A DNA stretch of 64,000 nt, taken from the NCBI RefSeq assembly GCF_024171695.1, contig NZ_JAMTCF010000001.1:549061-613060 (forward strand), given 5' to 3'. The position numbers and the translations under genes were made by a program. Shown one piece after another: positions 8,893 to 17,794 of this stretch (position 1 is the first letter of the stretch; each line of letters opens with the position of its first letter). The notes beneath the pieces are model-generated. The model did not search any database. It had not been told where the DNA came from and saw only the letters and a list, made by a program, of their open reading frames with translations. This DNA comes from Actinosynnema pretiosum. GTDB lineage: Bacteria > Actinomycetota > Actinomycetes > Mycobacteriales > Pseudonocardiaceae.

Positions 8893-8976
8893 CGCGAGCC
8901 GACCGGCGCGAGCAGATCGGCGCGAGCAGATCGGCGCGAGCAGATCGGCGCGAGCAGATCGGCGCGAGCCGATCAG
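8893..8976. repeat. 14-bp tandem repeat, six copies, ending across the P450 stop codon
   Basis: Six consecutive 14-bp units (8893-8906, 8907-8920, 8921-8934, 8935-8948, 8949-8962, 8963-8976) have the consensus CGCGAGCAGATCGG. Four inner copies are identical; the first and last carry a few changes. The last unit contains the minus-strand stop codon of the cytochrome P450 gene (8973-8975). Confidence 0.92.
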
Positions 8977-10244
8977 CGCACGTGCACCATCATTCGCTCG
9001 ACGCCGTGCACGACCGACACGGTCCGGTAGCCGGGCAGCTCGTCGGCCAGCCGCAGGTTCGGGAAGCGCCGCAGCAGCGCCGGGTAGGCGGCCCGCAGCT
9101 CCAGCCTGCCCAGCTCCGCGCCGACGCAGCGGTGCGCGCCGTGCCCGAACGCGTAGTGGCCGCCGGGGGCGGGCACGCGGGTGTGGTCGAAGTCCACGCC
9201 CGCGTGGCGGTTCGCGGCGACCAGCGAGCAGACGACCGCGTCGCCCTCCTTGATCCGCGCCCCGCCGATCTCCATGTCCTGCTTGGCGAAGCGCGGGAAC
9301 GCCACCTGCACCACGCTCAGGTAGCGCAGCAGCTCCTCCACGACCGGCCCGACGGCCGCGTCGTCCTCGCGCACCGCCCGCGCGGCCTCCGGGTTCTGCA
9401 GCAGCACCGCCGCGCCCAGGGCCAGCATGCTGGCGGTGGTGTCGAACCCGCCGGTGAGCACGCCGTCCGCGAGGCCCGCGAGCTCCTCGTCGTCGACCTG
9501 GTCGCCGTGGTTGCGGATGATCATGCCGATGAGCCCGTCACCGGGTTCGACGCGCTGGCGCTCGACGACCTCGCGCAGGTAGTCCAGGGACTCGGACACC
9601 GCGCCGAGCGCCGCGTTCGCGCCGCCGAACACGTCGAACCGGGCCGCGGCGAGCCGCTGGAACAGCTCGCGGTCCTCGTAGGGCACGCCGAGCAGCTCGC
9701 AGATCGCCAGCGACGGGATGGGCAGCGAGAACTGCTCGACCAGGTCGACCGGGCCGGGCGCCGCGTCCATCGCGTCCAGCCGGTCGGCGATGATCTCGTC
9801 GATGCGCGGGGCCAGCCTGGCCAGCCTGCGCATGGTGAACTCCGGCGTGAGGAGCTTGCGCAGCCGGGTGTGGTGCGGCGGGTCGGCGAACCCGAGGCCG
9901 CCGGGCGAGCGCTCGATCTTGACGAAGCCGGTCTGGCCGATCCGCGCGTAGTCGTTGCTGAAGGCGTTGCCGTCCGCCAGGACCGCGCGCGTCTCCTGCT
10001 CGCCGGTCACCAGCCACACCCCGAACCGGAACGGGGTCTGCACGCGGTGGATCGGCCCGTCCGCGCGCATCTGCTCCATCTCGGCGACGGGGTCGAGCCC
10101 GTCGCGGCGCAGCGGCAGCATCACCCCCTCGGGGAGCATCGCGAGCGCGCGCGCCCCGTACTTCGCCAAGAGCCACTTGGCGACGGCCCTCCTGGCCACC
10201 CAGGCGACCACCCCGTCACGCACCGCCGCCATCGTCGCAGTCAT
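8973..10244 (-). CDS. Cytochrome P450
   Basis: This 423-residue soluble bacterial P450 has the I-helix oxygen-activation motif GGFDTTAS, the K-helix ExxR (EELLR) and the heme-thiolate loop FGHGAHRCVG with Cys373 as the axial ligand. There is no membrane anchor. The start ATG at 10244 is preceded by GGAGG; another ATG twelve bases downstream is less well spaced. Bacterial P450s of this class hydroxylate or epoxidise small molecules using electrons from a ferredoxin and ferredoxin reductase. No ferredoxin gene is adjacent, so redox partners must come from elsewhere. The gene stands alone between the SDR and the signalling cluster, and no biosynthetic core enzymes are nearby, so the substrate cannot be predicted. 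Confidence 0.93.
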   Translation of the reverse strand: MTATMAAVRDGVVAWVARRAVAKWLLAKYGARALAMLPEGVMLPLRRDGLDPVAEMEQMRADGPIHRVQTPFRFGVWLVTGEQETRAVLADGNAFSNDYARIGQTGFVKIERSPGGLGFADPPHHTRLRKLLTPEFTMRRLARLAPRIDEIIADRLDAMDAAPGPVDLVEQFSLPIPSLAICELLGVPYEDRELFQRLAAARFDVFGGANAALGAVSESLDYLREVVERQRVEPGDGLIGMIIRNHGDQVDDEELAGLADGVLTGGFDTTASMLALGAAVLLQNPEAARAVREDDAAVGPVVEELLRYLSVVQVAFPRFAKQDMEIGGARIKEGDAVVCSLVAANRHAGVDFDHTRVPAPGGHYAFGHGAHRCVGAELGRLELRAAYPALLRRFPNLRLADELPGYRTVSVVHGVERMMVHVR

Positions 10245-10479
10245 CCTGGTCCTCCACCCCGATCGTGCACCGCAACCTACGAGCGCGGGGCTGCACAGCC
10301 CTGGACTCCCCGCTGGTACCGGGCGTCGAGCAGCCCGAAGGGGACGGCCGACGAACCGGCCACCACGACGCGAGAAGATCGAACCCGGTAAGGCCGACCC
10401 TCCCACCTCGGGCAGGTCGCGACGACGCGCGCCCCCAGAAGACCCCTGGTGAGCACTCGAAACCGCCCCATCGGGGAAT

Positions 10480-11694
10480 TCAGCCGCAAGGTAGCGTAAT
10501 CCACTCGGTTCGGTCGACCGAATCGACGACACGATCAAGTTCGGCCAGCACCCCGTCGAGGGTCTCCGGGGCTTCGAGGTAGTTGATGACACCCCGGTAG
10601 AAGGCCGAGCGCAGGCGCGGGGGCATGAGGTCCGAGGCGTCGAAGCACAGGGAGGCCCCACGGGTGAGGACTTCGGCGATCCGCCGGTCCACCTCGTCGC
10701 CGTATCCGGAGGGGGGTACCCCTTTGTGCGCGGAGTATGCGCCGCCCGAACCCGGCCAGACGCGCTGGCCGTCGGCCCCGGCCAGGTGGGCCAGGAGCCT
10801 GCTCGCGGCGGGCGAGTCGGTGAACAGCCCGGCCAGGTCGGCGGACACCTCCCAGCCGTCCCAGCCCAGGTCGGGGAAGTCCGCGTAGGCGCCGTCCCGG
10901 CCGAGCTCCCGGTAGACCGCGCGGGCGAACGAGCCGAGGTGGTCGAGCCCGCAGCCCTGGGGGCGGGTGAACATCTCCGCGCCCGCGTCGTCGAAGTCGG
11001 TGAGCAGCGCGCGCTCGACGGGGACGCCCGACACCAGCGCGCCCCAGGTCTCCCAGGCCCGGCGCACCTCCGGCGAGGTCCAGTCGAGCTTTCCGGAGGA
11101 CCACCGCCGGTAGGCGTCCGGGCCCGCCTGGTGCAGCAGCAGGTCCTCGATCCAGTCGGTGCCCGGCCAGCCCGCGTCCGGCGACGAGCCGAGGCCGAGG
11201 CACCAGGGGGCGCCGCCCGCGAGGAGCTGCTCGGCGTTCGCGGGCGGGCGCACGTCCGAGTCGGGGTCGTACCAGATGAGGCTCTTCAGGTCGGCCTTGA
11301 CGATGACCGCGTGGGTCCGGTCGGCGCCCGCGCGCGCGAGGTCCTGCCACAGGGGCGCGTAGTCGGTCCCCGGCAGCGGGGGCAGTTCGCGCAGGTAGCC
11401 GTCCCGCGCGTACTCGGCCAGCTCGCCCAGGCTGGGCAGGACGGCGATGTCGGGCGGGTCGCCCTGCTGCACGCGGGAGCGCAGCACCTGGCCGAGCGCG
11501 CGGCTGCCGGTGTAGTCGTAGGGCACGCCCGCCCGGTCGAGCACGGCCTTGAACCTGGCCTCCTCGGCGCCGGTCCACGGGCCGAGGACGCGCACGAGGG
11601 CGCGGTCGGCGGGCGGGGCGCAGCCGGGGGCGCAGGTCAGGAGCAGGAGCGGGACCAGCGCCCGCAGGACCGCGTGGCGGGTGGTGGGCCTCAT
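10480..11694 (-). CDS. Orphan extracellular solute-binding lipoprotein, family 1 type
   Basis: This 404-residue lipoprotein has a signal peptide ending in a lipobox-like LTCAPGC (Cys about 25) and a periplasmic-binding-protein fold. The opening VRVLGPWTGAEEARFKAVLD and the DPPDIAVLPSLGELAEY segment are typical of family 1 (MalE-like, usually sugar) binding proteins. No permease or ATPase gene is adjacent. It is the last gene of the protease-kinase cluster, 67 bp after the GlnX-like membrane protein gene and with AGGAG before its ATG. In mycobacteria the binding lipoprotein GlnH and the membrane protein GlnX feed PknG; here a differently classed binding protein occupies the GlnH position. I infer a sensor rather than a transport role. 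The ligand is unknown. Confidence 0.82.
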   Translation of the reverse strand: MRPTTRHAVLRALVPLLLLTCAPGCAPPADRALVRVLGPWTGAEEARFKAVLDRAGVPYDYTGSRALGQVLRSRVQQGDPPDIAVLPSLGELAEYARDGYLRELPPLPGTDYAPLWQDLARAGADRTHAVIVKADLKSLIWYDPDSDVRPPANAEQLLAGGAPWCLGLGSSPDAGWPGTDWIEDLLLHQAGPDAYRRWSSGKLDWTSPEVRRAWETWGALVSGVPVERALLTDFDDAGAEMFTRPQGCGLDHLGSFARAVYRELGRDGAYADFPDLGWDGWEVSADLAGLFTDSPAASRLLAHLAGADGQRVWPGSGGAYSAHKGVPPSGYGDEVDRRIAEVLTRGASLCFDASDLMPPRLRSAFYRGVINYLEAPETLDGVLAELDRVVDSVDRTEWITLPCG

Positions 11695-11761
11695 CGGGGC
11701 GCTCCTGTCGGGGTCGTGGTCGTGGTCGTGGGCGTGGTCGGGGCCGTGGGCGTGGTCGGGG

Positions 11762-13042
11762 TCACCGGGGCCGGAACCGGTGCTCGTCGAGGCGCGGGTG
11801 CAGCCCGAGCAGCACCAGCGCCGCCAGCAGCGCCCCGCACAGCGGGCCCAGCGGGGTCCACGCGCCGTGGTCGGCGTCGGCCAGCTCGGTGCGGGCGGTG
11901 AGCGCCCGGTCGGTGAGGTCGGCGCCTTTCTCCAGGGTCGCCGCGCCCGCGGGCGGGTCCACCCCGGCGACCTCGGCGACCGTGGGCCCGCAGGCGTCGA
12001 CGCAGCCCGGCCCGAGCATCGCGAGCAGCTCCGCCCTGGCCCGCGCGGTCGCGTCGTCGGTGCGGCGCTGCCAGCCGTCGGCGACCGCGACCACGTCGGC
12101 CGAGGCCGCCTCCACCCGCGCCTGGGTGTGCGCGCCCCACAGCGCCAGCCCGGCGAGCGCGGTGGTGAGGGCGGTGGCGGCGAGCAGCGGCGGGTTCCAG
12201 GTGCGGCGGAACCGGCGGGACAGGCGTGCCTGGGCCACCACCAGGAGCGCGGCCAGGGCGAGGACGGGCAGCAGCAGGGCGAGGGTGCCCGAGGCGGTGG
12301 TCGTGGTGGCGGCGAGCAGGGCGTCGAGGGCGGTGCGCTGGTCGGTGAGCAGCGCGTCGAGGTGCCGCAGGACCCCGGAGTCGGGGGTGGTGAGCACGCG
12401 CGAGGCGTACCAGAGGTCGGTGGGGCCGAGCAGTCCCGCCGGGTCCCGGTGCAGGTGCGCGCCCGCCTGGCCGATCCAGCCCGCGTAGGCGGAGATCAGC
12501 TCGACGGAGAGCTGGATGCGCGCGCTGGCCGTCGGGCCCGCGACGTTGTCCTCGGCGACCTGGTTGAGGTACTGGCCCGCCAGCGCGAGCCGCTTCTCGT
12601 ACTCCTCCCCCGGTCCGGTCAGGAGGGTGAGCGCGGGCGCGGTCCCGTCCCGCGCGTCCCGCACGGCCGCCGCCAGCACGGTGACGGCCTCGAGGTGGGT
12701 GTCGGCGAGTGCGTGCCGGGCGGTGGCGGCCTGGAGGACGGCCGGGGCGGCGTGCTCGCGCACCGAGGTCGCGGTGGCGGTGGTGGCGGCGAACGACCAG
12801 GTCACCGACCCGCAGGCCAGGGCGGTCAGCAGCAGGAGCGCGGCGCGCAGGCGCAGCAGGCCCCGCCGGGTGCTGCGGCGCGCTCCCCCGGCGCGGGCCG
12901 GGCTCCTGGGCCCGGCCCCGGCGCGCCCTCGCGGGGGCTCGACGCGCCCTTGCGGGGGCTCGACGGGCGCGACCCCGCCGACGTGCAGCGGAACGGCCCC
13001 CGGCAGCGCGGGCGGCCCGCCTCCCCGGTCGTCCCCGCTCAC
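11762..13042 (-). CDS. GlnX-like four-helix membrane protein
   Basis: This 426-residue protein has a Pro/Arg-rich cytoplasmic N terminus (residues 1-60) and four predicted membrane helices: about 66-86, 252-271, 284-303 and 398-415. The first extracytoplasmic loop (87-251) is large and helical and the second (304-397) is smaller and has two cysteines (347, 351). This topology matches mycobacterial GlnX, the membrane partner that links the GlnH sensor to kinase PknG. The GTG start at 13042 overlaps the VWA gene stop as GTGA, so the two are translationally coupled. Assignment rests on topology, size and the neighbouring pknG rather than a sequence signature. A chemoreceptor-like sensor is the alternative reading. 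Confidence 0.72.
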   Translation of the reverse strand: MSGDDRGGGPPALPGAVPLHVGGVAPVEPPQGRVEPPRGRAGAGPRSPARAGGARRSTRRGLLRLRAALLLLTALACGSVTWSFAATTATATSVREHAAPAVLQAATARHALADTHLEAVTVLAAAVRDARDGTAPALTLLTGPGEEYEKRLALAGQYLNQVAEDNVAGPTASARIQLSVELISAYAGWIGQAGAHLHRDPAGLLGPTDLWYASRVLTTPDSGVLRHLDALLTDQRTALDALLAATTTTASGTLALLLPVLALAALLVVAQARLSRRFRRTWNPPLLAATALTTALAGLALWGAHTQARVEAASADVVAVADGWQRRTDDATARARAELLAMLGPGCVDACGPTVAEVAGVDPPAGAATLEKGADLTDRALTARTELADADHGAWTPLGPLCGALLAALVLLGLHPRLDEHRFRPR

Positions 13043-14433
13043 CGCGCCGTCCCCTCGAACGGGTGACGGCAGCGCGGGCAGAACCGGCTCCCCGCACCGG
13101 AGACACGCCCGCACTCCGGGCACCGCACGTCCGGCCCGGCGGGCGGCGCCGGTTCGCGCTCGGGCGCCCCCGGCGCCCAGGTGGACCGCGTGGAGCTGAG
13201 CGCCGCGATGTGCATGTCCTTCACCGCGAGGTCGGCCCGCACCCGCACCACCCCGTCCTCCGGCGCCCCCACCACGTCCACCAGCCACCGCAACCGCCGC
13301 AGCGACGCCTCGTTCCCGAGGCGCGCCGCCAGCGCCACCGCCCGCCCCCACGCGGCCTCGGCCCCACGCCCGTCCCCCGCGTCGTACGCCTCGCAACCGG
13401 CCAGGATCAGCTCGCCCAGCTCGGTCTCCCTGGTGTAGTGGGCGACCTGCCCGTCCAGCACCCCGGACCGCAGCGGGTCGTCGGTCGACCGGACGAGCAC
13501 CGCCGCCGGTTCCGCGAGGGGCTGCCCGGAGGCGTCGACCAGGTCCACCCGCGCGGCCTGCCTGCGCTCCCCCACCGCGAACCCGGACAGGTCCACCCGC
13601 AGCGTCAGCAGGAACGCCCGCCGCTCGTCCCCCCACGTCCCGGTGCCGAACCGGGTCACCCGCTCGCCGTCCGGCCTGCCCGCCAGGTCGACCTCGGCCG
13701 GGTACACCTGCCTGGCGCGCAGCAGCGCCGCGTGCGGGGCGAGGCGCACGCGCAGCCCGAGGTCCGCGACCACCTTGCCCATCGCGGCGTCCGTCAGCCG
13801 CCGGAAGTCGGCGGGCAGCTCGTCGGGGTCGCGCACCGCGTCGACGTCCCCGTGCAGCGCCTCGGCGACGTGCCGCAGCTCGTCCGGCGCCCACCCGTCC
13901 CCGATGCCGCGCGCGTCGCAGGTGAACCGTCCGGCGCAGCGGGCGAGCACGGCGTCCAGGCGGGCGCGCGGCTCGCCGTTCATGCCGTCGGTGAGCAGGA
14001 TGGCGTGCCGCACCGCGTCCGGGTGGTCGTCGAACAGGTCGGAGGCCAGCTCCAACCAGGCCCCCATCGCCGTGCCGCCGCCGGTGACGAGGCGGCGCGC
14101 GGCGGCCTTGGCCTCGGCGCGGGTGCGGTCGTCGGCGGGCACGAGCGCGCGGTCGGGCGGGTAGACCATGCGCGCGACGTGGGTGCCCTCCACGACGGCG
14201 AACCGCACCCCGTCCCGCAGCGCGTCGACGGCGGCCTCGGTGGCCAGGCGGGCGGCGGCGATCTTGGTGCGCGGGTGGGCCATGGAGCCGGAGCAGTCGA
14301 CGGCGAGCACCTCGGCGAGCTCGGGGGTGGAGGTGGCGCGCAGGTCGGAGGCGATCACGGAGACGACGGCGTCGACCTGGCCGTCGTCGGGTGAGACGTG
14401 CTCGTTCTGGCTGACGGCGAGGCGGAACCCCAC
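13039..14433 (-). CDS. VWA-domain protein with C-terminal zinc ribbon
   Basis: This 464-residue cytoplasmic protein has a von Willebrand factor A domain at about residues 15-215. It carries an intact metal-ion adhesion site DCSGS (Asp46, Ser48, Ser50) and the later ILLTDGMNGE strand. A beta-rich middle region follows (about 230-370). The C terminus ends in a two-knuckle zinc ribbon, CPECG-(N)-CPRC. VWA domains of this kind mediate metal-dependent protein-protein contacts, so an adaptor or scaffold role between kinase and membrane protein is inferred. The GTG at 14433 has GAGGGGAG upstream. The gene follows pknG after a 333-bp C-rich gap and overlaps the GlnX-like gene by four bases. Confidence 0.85.
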   Translation of the reverse strand: MGFRLAVSQNEHVSPDDGQVDAVVSVIASDLRATSTPELAEVLAVDCSGSMAHPRTKIAAARLATEAAVDALRDGVRFAVVEGTHVARMVYPPDRALVPADDRTRAEAKAAARRLVTGGGTAMGAWLELASDLFDDHPDAVRHAILLTDGMNGEPRARLDAVLARCAGRFTCDARGIGDGWAPDELRHVAEALHGDVDAVRDPDELPADFRRLTDAAMGKVVADLGLRVRLAPHAALLRARQVYPAEVDLAGRPDGERVTRFGTGTWGDERRAFLLTLRVDLSGFAVGERRQAARVDLVDASGQPLAEPAAVLVRSTDDPLRSGVLDGQVAHYTRETELGELILAGCEAYDAGDGRGAEAAWGRAVALAARLGNEASLRRLRWLVDVVGAPEDGVVRVRADLAVKDMHIAALSSTRSTWAPGAPEREPAPPAGPDVRCPECGRVSGAGSRFCPRCRHPFEGTAR

Positions 14434-14766
14434 GCGCTTCTCCCCTCGGTGCCGGGTGGTGGTGGTTGGAGGCGGCTGGCGGCGGTTGGCGACGGCGGCA
14501 GTTGGCGGCGGCGGCGGTTGGTGGTCGGCAGCGGTTGGTGGTCGGCGGCAGTTGGCGGCGGCGGTTGGCGGCGGCGGTTGGTGGTCGGCAGCGGTTGGTG
14601 GTCGGCAGCGGTCGGTGATCGGCGGCAGTGGTGGTTGGCAGTGGTGGCGGTTGCCAGTGGTACTGGCGGTTGGCGGTGGTGCCGGGCGGGTGCTGGGTAG
14701 TGGTGGTGCCAGGCGGTGGCGGCTGGCGGTGCTGGCATAGCTGCTGGTGCTGGTGCTGGTGGCCAA
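14434..14766 (-). repeat. Low-complexity C-rich, G-poor gap between pknG and the VWA gene
   Basis: This 333-bp non-coding stretch consists of imperfect repeats of GTTGGTGGTCGGCAGCG and GGCGGTTGGCGGCGGC on the plus strand, densest at 14460-14640. The operon transcript would therefore read as C- and A-rich with few Gs and little secondary structure. I see no gene in it. The composition resembles a Rho utilisation region. Confidence 0.7.
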
Positions 14767-17709
14767 TCAGGTCCTCGTCCGAGGCCGAACGTCATTGGCG
14801 AGGTCGACCAACGCCCCGTGCTCGGCGGCGGTGCGGGCCTGCCGGGCGAGATCCCGGTAAGCCCGCTCACGGGCGGCACTCCCGGTGGACGGCTCAACCT
14901 GATCGAGGACGTGGGCCACGAGCCGGTCGTGCGCGTCACCGTCGAGCGCGAGGTCGGCCAGCGCACGCAAGGCCTCATCCCGACGCCCGTCCCCGGCGAG
15001 CACCTTGACGGCGGCGATCGCGGCAGCCTCCCGGTGCCGCGACACCTCAGGCACCTGGGCGAGCACCCCGAGCGCCCCGGCAGCGTCACCCCTGGCGAGC
15101 CGAACCCTGGCCAACCCGAACGCGGCACTCCCCTGCGACCGATCCCGCCCCCAGGCCGACCGGAACCTCCGCTCAGCCTCATTCAGATCACCGCACTGCT
15201 CGGCGCAGAGCGCCAGGGCGAGCACGGGCGCGGTCTCACCGGGAACCTCGCGGTGAACGCGAACGAAGTGCGGACGGGCGTCACCACCGTCAACGAGCGC
15301 GGCAACCCCGAGAAGCCAGTGAACCCGCCAATCAAGCGGATCAGGCCGAGCCTCCAGGACGGCCCCCCACCCCAAGCCACCCCTCTCTTCCTTGTCCCGC
15401 CCCTCTTCCCCCAAGCCTGCCCTGGCCACTCCCCCGAACCGCCCCACCCCACCCCCCCGCCACACCCCCACTCGGGTAACCCACCTCCAAGCAGCAGTCC
15501 CCCAACTCCGCCACCGAACCGTCCTGAACACCCCCCAACTCCCCACCCCCTCCGAACGACCTCCTAACTCACCCCGCACCACACCCTCACTCCCAGCCAC
15601 CCCACGACCTGCCGCAACGCTTCCCCCAGCCACCACACCCCCATCCGTTGGCAGCCCTCCACCCACTGCCGCACTTCTCCCACCTGCAAAACCACCACCC
15701 GACGCCTCCTCTTTCCCAGCTCCAGGACCACCAGCCGGTGCGACACCCTCACCTGCCGTAGTGTCGCCACCAAGCGAAGCCCTCCCCTTCGCCGGAGCAC
15801 GGCGTCCAGGCACACCGATCTGCCGGAAGTCCTTCTCCTGCAAGGCATCACCCCCCTTCTGGGTATCCCCCCTCTGCCGGGCCACCCCCTCCTGCCGGGT
15901 GTCCATCCCCTGCCGGGCGTCCCGCTCCTGACGCGTGTCCTCCTCCTGCTGAGTGATCCACTCCTGCCGAGTCCCCCACCTCACCCGCTCGTCCCACCCG
16001 TCCCGCGCACCCCGCAAGCCCTGCCCCTCCAACGCATCCCGCGCGATCGGCAAGCCCTGCCCACCCCACTCCGCCTGGCCGGTCACACCGCTTCCCCCGG
16101 CTTCCACCGGCCCACCCACGCTCAACAACCCCCGCGCCCGCCCGGTACGCCCCAGCCCCACCAAGGCATGCGCCCGCAACAAGTTCGCCTCAGCCGTGTC
16201 CGGCAGCGCGCGCAACAACGCGTTCGGGTCCCCCAACCGATCGATGTCCAAGTCCCACCGAGGACTCGGCAACCCAGCCGCACAATCCCGACCGCTCGGC
16301 AACACCCCCTCCCCCATCCCCTCCGCGCCTTCCGTCCACCGCACCCCCTCCGCTGAACGCGCCCCTTCCCCCAAGCGCGCTGCCTTCCCCAAGCGCGCCC
16401 CCTCCACCCAGCGCGCCCCCTCCACCCAATGCGCACCCTCCACGCCACGCGCCCCCTCCACCCAATGCGCCAGCGGCGGCACCGCGCCCAACCCCGCGTC
16501 CACCAGCGCAGCCGTGGGCTCGAACAGCTCCGACACCACCGGCCGCTGCCGCCCGTCCCGCAACGACGCGATCTCCCGCAGCACCCCGTCCAGCTGCCGG
16601 TCCATGTCGACCGCCGACGCGAACCGCCGCGCCGGATCGGGGTGCGTGGCGCGGTCCAGCGCGTGCCCGAACGACTCCAGCCCCGACCGCAGCTCCCCCG
16701 GCTCACCGACCGTGTCGGCGCTCGCCGCAGCCAACCGCCGCAGGGTCTGCCCGAGCGCGTGCAGGTCCGAGCGCGGGGTGACTCCGTCCGCGGCGATCTC
16801 GGCCGCGTCGACCTGGAACCCCTCCGTGCCGATGATCCCGACGCGCTCACCGATCCGCCGCACCGCGCCCAGGTCGATCACCTTCACCCGACTGTCACCA
16901 CCACCCACCCGTCCGGGGCGCAGGATCACGTTGTCGGGCTTCATGTCGCAGTACACCAACCCCCGCCCGTGCAAGTACCCGAGCGCGGCCAGCACCTCTC
17001 GCCCGATCGTGACGACGTGCTCGGCCCGCAACCGCTCACCGAGCGCGACCCCCGTGGCGACGTCCTGCAGCACGAGCCCGTCCACGAACTCCATCACGAT
17101 GTACACCCGCTCCTGACCGGACCGCCGATCACGGTGGGTGACGAAGTTGACGATCCGGACGATGCTCGGGTGGTCGACGGCGGTCAGCGCCCTCCGCTCA
17201 GCCTCGGCGAGCGGCGTGTCCCCCGCGCTGATCATCCCCTTGAGGACCACCAGGTTGTCGTCCAACCGCCGGTCGCGGGCGAGGTAGACCCAGCCGAGCC
17301 CGCCCTGCGCGAGCGGTCCGACGACGCGGTACTGGCCGCCGACCTCGTCGTCGCGGTGCAGCGCGGGCAGGAACGAGTAGAAGTGGCCGCACTCCGGGCA
17401 GTACCCCTCGGGCAGCGCGGGCTGACCGGCGTACCCGGAGCCGATCTTCGCCTCGCACCCGCCGTTCCCGCAGAGCCGTGCCCTGGTGCGGGTGCGCGGG
17501 TTCTCCTGGACGCGGCTGAGCGGTTCGGGGAACGAGAAGACCGGCAGGGACAGGTGTTCGCGCCCCGCCCCAGACGGTGGCACGGCCCGTGACCGCTGCC
17601 CCTCGGAAGGGTGAACCCGAACGGGAGCACGGGCCTCCCTGCCGCAGGTGTCGCAGAACCCGGTGGCCTCGATCGTCCCGACGCAGCCGGGGTGGGAGCA
17701 CGCGGTCAC
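14767..17709 (-). CDS. pknG: Serine/threonine protein kinase of the PknG type
   Basis: This 980-residue soluble kinase has PknG architecture. An N-terminal zinc site (C4, C9, C19xxC22) and a rubredoxin-like site (C80, C85, C104xxC107) come first. The kinase domain (about 127-390) has the PknG-style glycine loop LAQGGLGW, Lys157, catalytic YCDMKPDN (Asp255) and DLG (Asp279) in place of DFG. A C-terminal TPR-like helical region follows. M. tuberculosis PknG is about 750 residues; the excess is a Gly/Arg/Gln-rich insertion between about residues 430 and 770 with VEGARW-type and DTRQE-type repeats. PknG phosphorylates GarA-like FHA proteins to control 2-oxoglutarate metabolism. GTG start at 17709, preceded by GGAGG. 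The neighbours encode a protease, VWA protein, GlnX-like protein and binding lipoprotein. Confidence 0.92.
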   Translation of the reverse strand: MTACSHPGCVGTIEATGFCDTCGREARAPVRVHPSEGQRSRAVPPSGAGREHLSLPVFSFPEPLSRVQENPRTRTRARLCGNGGCEAKIGSGYAGQPALPEGYCPECGHFYSFLPALHRDDEVGGQYRVVGPLAQGGLGWVYLARDRRLDDNLVVLKGMISAGDTPLAEAERRALTAVDHPSIVRIVNFVTHRDRRSGQERVYIVMEFVDGLVLQDVATGVALGERLRAEHVVTIGREVLAALGYLHGRGLVYCDMKPDNVILRPGRVGGGDSRVKVIDLGAVRRIGERVGIIGTEGFQVDAAEIAADGVTPRSDLHALGQTLRRLAAASADTVGEPGELRSGLESFGHALDRATHPDPARRFASAVDMDRQLDGVLREIASLRDGRQRPVVSELFEPTAALVDAGLGAVPPLAHWVEGARGVEGAHWVEGARWVEGARLGKAARLGEGARSAEGVRWTEGAEGMGEGVLPSGRDCAAGLPSPRWDLDIDRLGDPNALLRALPDTAEANLLRAHALVGLGRTGRARGLLSVGGPVEAGGSGVTGQAEWGGQGLPIARDALEGQGLRGARDGWDERVRWGTRQEWITQQEEDTRQERDARQGMDTRQEGVARQRGDTQKGGDALQEKDFRQIGVPGRRAPAKGRASLGGDTTAGEGVAPAGGPGAGKEEASGGGFAGGRSAAVGGGLPTDGGVVAGGSVAAGRGVAGSEGVVRGELGGRSEGVGSWGVFRTVRWRSWGTAAWRWVTRVGVWRGGGVGRFGGVARAGLGEEGRDKEERGGLGWGAVLEARPDPLDWRVHWLLGVAALVDGGDARPHFVRVHREVPGETAPVLALALCAEQCGDLNEAERRFRSAWGRDRSQGSAAFGLARVRLARGDAAGALGVLAQVPEVSRHREAAAIAAVKVLAGDGRRDEALRALADLALDGDAHDRLVAHVLDQVEPSTGSAARERAYRDLARQARTAAEHGALVDLANDVRPRTRT

Positions 17710-17794
17710 GGCGCGACCTCCTGACGGGTGAACCCGTTGTCCCCGAAAGGTAATCGCGTGACCACTCCGACGGCAGCCGCCGAACGCGGGGCGA

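Noticed and set aside
8893..8976. Possible CRISPR array
   Set aside because: Units are directly abutting 14-mers without spacers, and no cas gene is present.
8973..10244. Part of a natural-product cluster around the P450
   Set aside because: No polyketide, peptide, terpene or glycosyltransferase core genes occur nearby; the P450 is isolated.
10265..10582. A 105-residue frame between the P450 and the binding lipoprotein
   Set aside because: No ribosome site or family resemblance; it overlaps the 3' end of the lipoprotein gene on the other strand.
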